Assembly: GCA_019114585.1 (NCBI GenBank)
Contig: DXFE01000027.1
Coordinates: 1 to 28,493, forward strand
From: Gemmiger_A avium
Lineage (GTDB): Bacteria; Bacillota; Clostridia; Oscillospirales; Ruminococcaceae
DNA length: 28,493 nt
Direction of reading: 5' to 3'
Shown here: positions 7,975 through 14,409 of the stretch, one piece after another
Layout of the letters: every line of letters begins with the position of its first letter
Position numbering within the stretch: the stretch's first letter is position 1
The notes under the pieces: model-generated
Told to the model about the DNA's origin: nothing
What the model saw: only the letters and a program-made list of their open reading frames with translations
The model's database searches: none
Position numbers and translations under genes: made by a program

Positions 7975-8668
7975 TGAGCCGCTGATCCGCAGCGGTATCC
8001 GCAAACGGCTGGACAAGTACGGCTTTGCCTACGATGCCCTGTACGAAGCGGAAAACGGCGAACAGGCCGAGCGCATCCTCCAGACCCAGAAGGTGGATAT
8101 TGCCTTTGTGGACATCAATATGCCCCACATGACCGGGCTGGAACTGATCGAGCGCAACCGGCAGCGGAACGTTTCCTTTGTGGTGGTAAGCGGCTACGAC
8201 ACCTTTGCCTATGTGAAAAAGGCCTGGAAGCTGGGGGTGCACAGCTACCTGCTCAAGCCCATCGACCGCACCGAGTTTGTGGATACGGTGCGGGAACTCT
8301 ACGACGCCCGCCCCGGCAGCGATATGCTGGAAAAGATTCTGGACAACATCCGCCGCAACTGCCTGGACGCGGGGTACTCCCTTACCGAAGCCCGCCGCCA
8401 GCTGGGCTGCAGCGAAAGCTACATCAGCCGCATTCTGAAAAACGAGCGGGGGGCCGGCTTCAACGACCTGGTCAACCAGTGCCGCATCGACCAGGCCAAG
8501 CGCTGGATCGACGAGGCCCGGGGCCGGGTGCGCATCAAGGAACTGGCCGGCAAAGCCGGGTTCAATTCCCAGCAGTATTTCAGCGTGGTATTCAAAAAAT
8601 ACACGGGCGCCACACCGGCCCAGTATATTCGCAGCCGGGGCGGCCTGGCTCTGGACGACGAAGAATAA
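7952..8668 (+). CDS. Response regulator with AraC-type DNA-binding domain (YesN-like)
   Basis: 238 residues, with AGGAGG at 7940-7945. Residues 1-115 form a receiver domain: acidic residues in IVDDEP, phospho-accepting Asp54 in FVDINMP, Ser80 and Lys102 in LLKPID. Residues about 135-230 are an AraC/XylS helix-turn-helix pair; SESYISRILKNERG is the first and FNSQQYFSVVFKKYTGATPAQY is the typical second motif, ending just before the C-terminus. It overlaps the partner kinase gene by 23 bases. Its expected targets are its own divergent region and the reductase promoter. Confidence 0.9.
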   Translation: MKILIVDDEPLIRSGIRKRLDKYGFAYDALYEAENGEQAERILQTQKVDIAFVDINMPHMTGLELIERNRQRNVSFVVVSGYDTFAYVKKAWKLGVHSYLLKPIDRTEFVDTVRELYDARPGSDMLEKILDNIRRNCLDAGYSLTEARRQLGCSESYISRILKNERGAGFNDLVNQCRIDQAKRWIDEARGRVRIKELAGKAGFNSQQYFSVVFKKYTGATPAQYIRSRGGLALDDEE

Positions 8669-8669
8669 T

Positions 8670-8711
8670 AACAACAGCCCCGGCGGAAAACCTCCCGCCG
8701 GGGCTGTTGTT
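8670..8711. terminator. Bidirectional intrinsic terminator
   Basis: A perfect 17-base stem, 8670-8686 with 8695-8711, has an 8-base loop, a GC-rich core and an A-rich/T-rich base on each side. It separates the convergent response regulator and GntR genes and starts 2 bases after the response regulator stop. Confidence 0.85.
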
Positions 8712-9416
8712 TCAGTAATACAGTTTCATGCTGCCGTTCATGCATTCGTCGATGGTGTGACGCAGCCATTTTACCGCGCCCTCCGCGTCCCGGTCCTTTA
8801 CATACAGCCACATCTGGTAATTGTTGCGGTACAGGGGCTCGGTGCCGTACAGGGTGCAGAACCGTTCCCACATGGAGTAGATGGTGGCCCGGAACGACTG
8901 GAACATAAGCGGCACAATCGTGTTGCCGGAAGCCAGTGCCAGCTCATGCTGAAAGTTGTACGCCGCTTCCACCGCTTCGGGGATGCCAGCGGGCTCTTTC
9001 AGAATCTCCAGCTGCTGCCGCAGCGCCTCCACCGTTTTGTCGGTGATCGTCGGTAACGCATTGCGCAAAGCCAGCCCCTCCAGCGCGTACCGCACCTCCA
9101 GAATGGATTCCACTTCCTTGGGGCGCATCCGGCCGCCCCGGTATTTCAGCAGCAATACCAGAGTGTTCAGATTGCCGGCCTTGCGGTAGTCCGCCACGTA
9201 GGTTCCGCTGCGGGGCTTTACGGTCAGAAACCCGCATTCCTCCAGTTCCACAATGCCGCTGTTCACCACCGAGCGGCTTACCTTGGTCATTTCGGCCAGC
9301 TGCCGCTCGGAGGGCAGCTTATCCCCGATCTTCAAGTCCCCCCGCAGGATCATCTCCAGCAGCTGATCCATAAACAGTTCTTTTAAAGTGGGCGGTTGGA
9401 TTTTTTGAAACGCCAC
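8712..9416 (-). CDS. GntR/FadR-family transcriptional regulator (FCD domain)
   Basis: About 234 residues if GTG at 9416 is used; AGGTG ends about 7 bases before it. GTG at 9422 is an alternative, and longer in-frame starts up to 9527 would run through the likely promoter. The N-terminal winged helix shows the GntR signature KLPSERQLAEMTKVSRSVV, followed by GFLTVKPRSGTYV. The C-terminal part is an all-helical FCD ligand domain with RYALEGLALRNA and FQHELALASGN. In the usual FCD metal site the Asp four residues before the first His is Tyr here, and the EH pair before the last helix is replaced by Asn-Tyr, so metal binding may be lost. It diverges from the hypB operon, whose promoter carries a TGGT-N3-ACCA palindrome of the kind bound by PdhR/LldR-type relatives. 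It is the most likely repressor of that operon. Confidence 0.85.
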   Translation of the reverse strand: MAFQKIQPPTLKELFMDQLLEMILRGDLKIGDKLPSERQLAEMTKVSRSVVNSGIVELEECGFLTVKPRSGTYVADYRKAGNLNTLVLLLKYRGGRMRPKEVESILEVRYALEGLALRNALPTITDKTVEALRQQLEILKEPAGIPEAVEAAYNFQHELALASGNTIVPLMFQSFRATIYSMWERFCTLYGTEPLYRNNYQMWLYVKDRDAEGAVKWLRHTIDECMNGSMKLYY

Positions 9417-9465
9417 GATCACACACCTCGCAGTGCAGCCCCAGGCAGGGCGGATGTTTGCTAAC

Positions 9466-9494
9466 AGTATACCAAAACCGGTATCTGCGCACAA
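9466..9494 (-). promoter_or_regulatory. Probable promoter of the GntR-family gene
   Basis: On the minus strand TATACT (9466-9471) lies 17 bases from TTGTGC (9489-9494). The -35 match is weak. An inverted repeat ATACC-N6-GGTAT (9469-9484) overlaps the -10 and spacer and might allow autoregulation. Confidence 0.35.
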
Positions 9495-9624
9495 GAGTTT
9501 TACCGGCAAAAGTGCAAGAATAATCAAACTGTCCGTACCAGATTACCGCCTTGGCAGAATGCCCGTTTTGTCCGACATTTTTAGTACATAACTGCCAAAC
9601 ATGTAATAAAATAGGCGGATTCTG

Positions 9625-9654
9625 TTGACGGAAAGGCCCTGTAAGGCCTATAAT
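9625..9654 (+). promoter_or_regulatory. Promoter of the hypB operon
   Basis: TTGACG at 9625-9630 and a perfect TATAAT at 9649-9654 are separated by 18 bases. The expected start of transcription is near 9661, about 50 bases before the hypB ATG. Confidence 0.65.
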
Positions 9655-9665
9655 GTTAAAGAAAT

Positions 9666-9685
9666 AACCAATCTGGTTCAACCAG
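9666..9685 (+). promoter_or_regulatory. FadR-type operator downstream of the hypB promoter
   Basis: CTGGTTCAACCAG at 9673-9685 is a 6+1+6 palindrome containing TGGT-TCA-ACCA, the TGGT-N3-ACCA core known for PdhR/LldR-type GntR proteins. An extra AACCA half-site at 9666-9670 makes three alternating half-sites. It sits about 5-25 bases after the predicted transcription start, a repressing position. The divergent GntR gene is the likely ligand; this is inference. Confidence 0.55.
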
Positions 9686-9709
9686 TTCGACCACATGGGA
9701 GGCAGCAAA

Positions 9710-10387
9710 ATGGAAAACGTGCGTGTTCTGGAGATCAAACAGAGCATTTTTGCAGACAACGACCGGGAAGCGGATAAGGTGCGCAGTGAACTGAAAGAGA
9801 AAAAGGTCTTTCTGCTCAACCTGATGTCCAGCCCGGGATCGGGCAAAACCACCACCCTGACCCGCACCATCGAGCAGCTGAAAGACCGGCTGCGCATCGG
9901 CATTATGGAAGCGGACATCGACTCGGATGTGGACGCCCGCACCATCGCCAAACTGGGGGTGCGCACCATCCAGCTGCACACCGGCGGCATGTGCCACCTG
10001 GACGCGGACATGACCCGGCAGGGCCTGCAGGGCATCGGCACCGATGAGCTGGATCTGGTGGTGCTGGAAAACGTGGGCAACCTGGTCTGCCCGGCGGAAT
10101 TCGATACCGGCGCGGTGAAGAACGCCATGATCCTGTCGGTGCCGGAAGGCCACGACAAACCCCTGAAGTACCCGCTGATGTTCTCCATCTGCGACGTGGT
10201 GCTGATCAATAAGGTGGACGTGCTGCCCTACTTTGATTTTGATATGGACAAGTGCCGGGAGTATGTGCATATGCGCAACCCGAACGCCCAGGTCATCCCC
10301 ATCTGTGCCCGCACCGGCGAGGGGATGGAGGCCTGGACCGCCTGGCTGGAGCAGCAGGTGCGCGCCTGGCAGAACGACGACAAATAA
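9710..10387 (+). CDS. hypB: HypB, nickel-incorporation GTPase
   Basis: 225 residues; ATG at 9710 is preceded by GGGAGG, which itself lies inside an unusable upstream ATG at 9695. The G domain is complete: Walker A SPGSGKTT (41-48), the metal-responsive CHLDA motif (Cys95, His96), LENVGNLVCP with Cys127, and NKVD (167-170). HypB hydrolyses GTP to pass nickel, with HypA, to a target enzyme. The N-terminus has neither the CxxCGC motif nor a His-rich stretch, so only the G-domain metal site remains. It is the first gene of an operon that also holds a large Fe-S/FAD oxidoreductase, hypA and a membrane protein. No hydrogenase or hypCDEF gene is present in the window, so the nickel enzyme it serves is unknown. 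Confidence 0.92.
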   Translation: MENVRVLEIKQSIFADNDREADKVRSELKEKKVFLLNLMSSPGSGKTTTLTRTIEQLKDRLRIGIMEADIDSDVDARTIAKLGVRTIQLHTGGMCHLDADMTRQGLQGIGTDELDLVVLENVGNLVCPAEFDTGAVKNAMILSVPEGHDKPLKYPLMFSICDVVLINKVDVLPYFDFDMDKCREYVHMRNPNAQVIPICARTGEGMEAWTAWLEQQVRAWQNDDK

Positions 10388-10417
10388 TCAACAGGACCAT
10401 AAATGGGAGGAAATCAC

Positions 10418-13087
10418 ATGGCAGCCTTACGGCCGAAGATCGTGAAACTGGCAAAGATGGTGGGCGGCTTGACCGGCATGATGAACACCATCGACGAAAA
10501 CGCCCCGGAATACTATTCCCTGGACTGCGTCGTATCGGACGAGCAGGCCGATGTGGCCCTGGCGCTGGGCCTGCGCAAGGAGCGCACCGCCGCGTATGTG
10601 GCGAAAAAATGCGGTATGTCGGAAGAAGAAGCCCATCGGATCCTGATGGAACTGGCCATGATCGGCGTGTGTAAGGTCTACCACAACGAGCAGGGCCAGG
10701 AGGTGTTCCTGGTGCAGATCTTCGCACCCGGCATCCTGGAGATGATGGTCAACAACAAAGAGCAGCTGGAAAAACACCCTCAGATCGGCAAGGCCTTTGA
10801 AGAGTACACCCGGCTGCGCATTGCTCACATTGCCCCCAACCTGCCCATGGGCGCAGGCATGATGCGGGTCATCCCCATCGAAACCGCCATCCAGGGCGAC
10901 AGTCAGTGCGTCCCCTACGAAAAGCTGTCCTACTATCTGGACAAGTACGATACCTTCTCGGTGTCCGACTGTTCCTGCCGCCGGTCCCGCCGGGTGCTGG
11001 GGCAGGGCTGCGGCCATCTGGAAACCGATATGTGCATCCAGATGGGCACCGGCGCCGAATACTACATCCGCACCGGCCGCGCCCGGCAGATCACCCGGGA
11101 AGAGGCCATGGAGATCCTCAAGCGGGCGGAAGAAAACGGCCTGATGCACCAGATCCCCAACATCGAGGGTATGGGCGAGTCCGCCGCCATCTGCAACTGC
11201 TGTTCCTGCTCCTGCTTCGCCATGCGGGTGGCCACCCTGTTCAATACCCCGGACGCCATCCGTTCCAACTACACCGCCACCGTCAACAAGGACAACTGCG
11301 TGGCCTGCGGCCAGTGTGTGGAGAACTGCCCCACCAACGCGCTGCGGCTGGGCCAGAAACTCTGCGCCAAAACCCCGGTGGAAGAACCCCGCTACGACAA
11401 GGTGCGCGACCATGTGTGGGGCGAAAAGAACTGGAACCCGGATTACCGGGAAAACCGCAAGGACGTGACCAAGGGCGGCACCGCCCCCTGCAAGACCGCC
11501 TGCCCCGCCCATATCGCGGTACAGGGCTACATCAAGCTGGCGGCCCAGGGGCGGTATACCGAGGCGCTGGAGCTGATCAAAAAGGAAAACCCGCTGCCGG
11601 CGGTCTGCGGACGCATCTGCCCCCACGGCTGTGAATCCGCCTGTACCCGCGGCGAGATCGACGAGCCCATCGCCATCGACGAGATCAAGAAGTTCATCGC
11701 CGACCAGGACATGAACGAAGCCACCCGCTTCATCCCGAAAAAACGGCACGACTACGGCAAGCCCGTGGCGGTAATCGGCGCCGGCCCGGCGGGTCTGTCC
11801 TGCGCCTACTACCTGGCCATCGACGGCTACAAGGTCACCGTGTTTGAAAAACAGCCCATCCCGGGCGGCATGCTCACCCTGGGCATCCCGGCTTTCCGGC
11901 TGGAAAAACAGGTGGTGGAAGCCGAGATCGAGGTGCTGCGCCAGATGGGCGTGGAGTTCCGCTGCGGCGTGGAAGTGGGCAAGGACGTGACCATCCCGCA
12001 GCTGCGTGAACAGGGCTTCACCGGCTTCTACCTGGCCATCGGCGCCCAGGCGGGCCGCAAGCTGAACATCCCCGGCGAGGACGCCGGGAACGTGGCCGCA
12101 GGCGTGGATTTCCTGCGCCGCATCAACCTGGGCGAGCGCCCGGCCATGCAGGGCAGCGTGGTGGTCATCGGCGGCGGCAACGTGGCCATCGACGTGGCCC
12201 GCAGCGCCGTGCGTACCGGCGGCACCGTGCAGATGTTCTGCCTGGAAAGCCGCGCCGAGATGCCCGCGCTGGAAGAAGAAATCCAGGAAGCGCTGGACGA
12301 GGATATTCAGATCCAGAACGGCTGGGGCCCCCGGGAAATCCTCACCGAGGACGGCCGGGTCACCGGCGTGGTATTCCAGCGCTGCACCCGCGTGTTTGAC
12401 GAAAACCACCGCTTCGCCCCGGTGTTTGACGAGGCGGATACCATCACCGTCCCTGCCGACCATGTGCTGCTGAGCGTGGGCCAGAGCATCCAGTGGGGCG
12501 GCCTGCTGGATGGCACCAAGGTCCGGCTGAACCCCAACGGCACCGCCATTGCGGACGGCTTTACCTACCAGACCGACGAGCCGGACATCTTTGTGGGCGG
12601 CGACGCTTTCACCGGCCCGAAATTCGCCATCGACGCCATTGCGGCGGGCAAGCAGGCGGCCATCTCCCTGCACCGGTTCGTGCAGCCCGGCCAGAGCCTG
12701 ACCTACGGCCGCGACCGGCGCGAGTACCACAGCCTGGACAAGGACAACCTGGTGGTGGAAGGCTTCGACACCACCCCCCGCCAGCGTGCCGGCCATACCC
12801 GCAGCGAGAAGCGAGGCTTTACCGATACCCGCCTGACCTTTACCGAGGAGCAGGTCAAAAAGGAGACCCAGCGCTGCCTTGGCTGCGGCGCCGTGGTGGT
12901 GGACGAGTACATGTGTGTGGGCTGCGGCCAGTGTACCACCAAGTGCAAGTTCGACGCCATCTCCCTGGTACGCACCCGGGACGCCTTTGCCCCGGTGTTT
13001 GAAAAACTGCCCATCGCCGTGGCCAAGTACGCGGTCAAGCGTACCGGCCGGATCGCGGCGCATGCCATTACGAAAAAGGAAGACTGA
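10418..13087 (+). CDS. Fe-S/FAD NAD(P)H oxidoreductase, GltD-like, with N-terminal winged-helix and Cys-rich domains
   Basis: 889 residues, ATG at 10418 after GGGAGG, 30 bases after hypB. Residues about 35-110 look like a winged-helix or helical domain (VADVALALGL-type segment, then EEEAHRILMELAMIG). Residues about 180-270 hold unusual cysteines: CSCRRSRR (185, 187) and CNCCSCSC (259, 261, 262, 264, 266). A ferredoxin motif follows (Cys294, 297, 300, 304). Residues about 355-780 match GltD/NfnB-type oxidoreductases: an N-terminal Fe-S region (CKTACP, CGRICPHGCESAC), FAD motif GAGPAG (454) and NAD(P)H motif GGGNVA (585). The C-terminus adds another ferredoxin-like domain (Cys820 and 823; 833, 836, 839, 843). 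It would move electrons between NAD(P)H and ferredoxin-level clusters in the cytoplasm. The partner protein is unknown; the HypA/HypB neighbours hint at a nickel-linked target. Confidence 0.85.
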   Translation: MAALRPKIVKLAKMVGGLTGMMNTIDENAPEYYSLDCVVSDEQADVALALGLRKERTAAYVAKKCGMSEEEAHRILMELAMIGVCKVYHNEQGQEVFLVQIFAPGILEMMVNNKEQLEKHPQIGKAFEEYTRLRIAHIAPNLPMGAGMMRVIPIETAIQGDSQCVPYEKLSYYLDKYDTFSVSDCSCRRSRRVLGQGCGHLETDMCIQMGTGAEYYIRTGRARQITREEAMEILKRAEENGLMHQIPNIEGMGESAAICNCCSCSCFAMRVATLFNTPDAIRSNYTATVNKDNCVACGQCVENCPTNALRLGQKLCAKTPVEEPRYDKVRDHVWGEKNWNPDYRENRKDVTKGGTAPCKTACPAHIAVQGYIKLAAQGRYTEALELIKKENPLPAVCGRICPHGCESACTRGEIDEPIAIDEIKKFIADQDMNEATRFIPKKRHDYGKPVAVIGAGPAGLSCAYYLAIDGYKVTVFEKQPIPGGMLTLGIPAFRLEKQVVEAEIEVLRQMGVEFRCGVEVGKDVTIPQLREQGFTGFYLAIGAQAGRKLNIPGEDAGNVAAGVDFLRRINLGERPAMQGSVVVIGGGNVAIDVARSAVRTGGTVQMFCLESRAEMPALEEEIQEALDEDIQIQNGWGPREILTEDGRVTGVVFQRCTRVFDENHRFAPVFDEADTITVPADHVLLSVGQSIQWGGLLDGTKVRLNPNGTAIADGFTYQTDEPDIFVGGDAFTGPKFAIDAIAAGKQAAISLHRFVQPGQSLTYGRDRREYHSLDKDNLVVEGFDTTPRQRAGHTRSEKRGFTDTRLTFTEEQVKKETQRCLGCGAVVVDEYMCVGCGQCTTKCKFDAISLVRTRDAFAPVFEKLPIAVAKYAVKRTGRIAAHAITKKED

Positions 13088-13089
13088 CC

Positions 13090-13431
13090 ATGCATGAGCT
13101 GGGAATATTGAGCGCGATGGTCAAAACCATCGAAACGGTCGCCAAGCAGGAGCAGCTGCAGCGGATCGAAAAGATCGTGCTGCAGGTAGGGGAGTTGTCC
13201 GGTGTGGTGCCCTCCTACCTGGAAAGCTGCTACCCGGCGGCGGTGTACAAGACCTTTATGGAAAACACCGCTCTGGAGCTGGAGATCGTGCCGGGCATTG
13301 CCCGCTGCAACGACTGCGGCGCGGAGTTCAACGCCGTGGCCTGTGACCTGCAGTGCCCGGAGTGCGCATCGCAAAACCTGACCGCCCTCAGCGGCCGGGA
13401 ACTGGTGATCAAGGAGATACAAGGCTGCTGA
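13090..13431 (+). CDS. hypA: HypA, nickel metallochaperone
   Basis: 113 residues, starting 2 bases after the preceding stop codon and so translationally coupled to it. The N-terminal MHE needed for nickel binding (His2, Glu3) is present, as is the zinc site made of two CxxC pairs (CNDC at about 88-91 and CPEC at about 104-107). The length is normal for the family. HypA receives or passes nickel together with HypB. Here it lies downstream of the Fe-S/FAD oxidoreductase instead of beside hydrogenase genes. Confidence 0.92.
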   Translation: MHELGILSAMVKTIETVAKQEQLQRIEKIVLQVGELSGVVPSYLESCYPAAVYKTFMENTALELEIVPGIARCNDCGAEFNAVACDLQCPECASQNLTALSGRELVIKEIQGC

Positions 13432-13449
13432 CAAAATAAGGAGGCTATC

Positions 13450-14292
13450 ATGGAAACCAAAAAACGCAAAGCGGAAATCTGGATCAAATGGGTCATGTTC
13501 ACAGCTGCCATCACCGGCATGGCAATCCTGGCCGGCTTCTATCCCGTACAGGGCAACGTGCCGCTGATCGTGATTCCGTCCATCCTGGTTCTGCTGTTCT
13601 CTAAACCCGTGTTCTTTGAGCGGCTCAAGCTGACCACCCTGCTGGTGATGCGGATCCTCATCGTAGCGGCGGCGCTGCGGCTGTTCAACCCGCAGGTATA
13701 TGTGGATGTGATCATGCTCATGCTGATCGTCAACATCCTGGAAGCCACCTTCACCGACCTGCTGCGCCATAAATGCTACTGGAACGCAGTGTCCGGCTTT
13801 GCGGTGGCGCTGGGCGTGATCGCGCTGCGGGGCCTGTGGCAGTTCGACGCCCCCTTCGGCGACTACTACCTGGCCGAGGGCGCGCTGCCCATCATCACCC
13901 TGCTCTACGCCATCGCCTACACCATCTGGAACTGGATCTTTGTTACCGATGAGTTCTCCTCCTCGGTGGCCCTGATGCACGTGGGCTTTTTGAGCGCGCC
14001 GCTGATCGGTTCCCGCTGCACCCTGGGCCTGGGCGTGTACGGCGGCATCGGCATGTGGCTGCTGCTGCGTGCCAACTCCCTGTCCATCGGCGGCTGGATG
14101 CAGATCGGCGCCAAGGAATGGTTCGAGCGTGAGTTCTACAACGAGCGGTTTGACCGGTTTGTGAAATGGACCAAGAAAAAACCGGTGCAGATCGTCTGCA
14201 TGCTCATCAACCTGGCCCTCATCGCCATCTGCCTGGTGCTCATGGCCCAGAACGGCGGCATCCGATTTGAGCCTTCCCCTCTTTTCCTGTAA
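13450..14292 (+). CDS. Polytopic membrane protein of unknown function in the hyp operon
   Basis: 280 residues, preceded by AAGGAGG, 18 bases after hypA. I do not recognise the family. Several hydrophobic segments are visible (about 13-30, 37-55, 64-80, 83-98, 110-126, 140-160, 175-200 and a C-terminal one at about 244-264), with a positively charged loop near residues 225-243 (WTKKKPVQ preceding the last segment). The N-terminus is basic (KKRK). It has no His-rich or Cys-rich loop that would mark it as a nickel carrier. Its place as last gene before a strong terminator shows it belongs to the hypB operon. A transport or membrane-anchoring role for the pathway is possible but unproven. Confidence 0.8.
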   Translation: METKKRKAEIWIKWVMFTAAITGMAILAGFYPVQGNVPLIVIPSILVLLFSKPVFFERLKLTTLLVMRILIVAAALRLFNPQVYVDVIMLMLIVNILEATFTDLLRHKCYWNAVSGFAVALGVIALRGLWQFDAPFGDYYLAEGALPIITLLYAIAYTIWNWIFVTDEFSSSVALMHVGFLSAPLIGSRCTLGLGVYGGIGMWLLLRANSLSIGGWMQIGAKEWFEREFYNERFDRFVKWTKKKPVQIVCMLINLALIAICLVLMAQNGGIRFEPSPLFL

Positions 14293-14304
14293 CCCGATAG
14301 ATGG

Positions 14305-14344
14305 CAAACGCCCCGGAGCATCTGCTCCGGGGCGTTTGTCTTTT
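14305..14344 (+). terminator. Intrinsic terminator of the hyp operon
   Basis: A GC-rich inverted repeat (caaacgccccggagca with its complement, 14305-14338) is followed by the T-rich tract TCTTTT. It begins 12 bases after the membrane protein stop codon. Confidence 0.85.
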
Positions 14345-14364
14345 GGTGCAAAACATGGTATGCT
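14336..14364 (+). promoter_or_regulatory. Possible recQ promoter
   Basis: TTGTCT at 14336-14341 and TATGCT at 14359-14364 are spaced by 17 bases, about 45 bases before the recQ start. The -35 overlaps the tail of the upstream terminator. Confidence 0.4.
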
Positions 14365-14409
14365 GAACGGGAATACCGGGGCGTGATCCCGAAAAACAGG
14401 GGGCAGGGG

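Noticed and set aside
9417..9527. Longer N-terminus of the GntR-family protein
   Set aside because: The extra residues do not match the family and cover the likely promoter; a GTG with AGGTG before it begins where GntR proteins normally start.
10427..13063. Long minus-strand open frame opposite the Fe-S/FAD oxidoreductase
   Set aside because: The plus-strand protein has full Fe-S, FAD and NAD(P)H motifs. The antisense product is Gly/Ala/His-rich with no recognisable fold.
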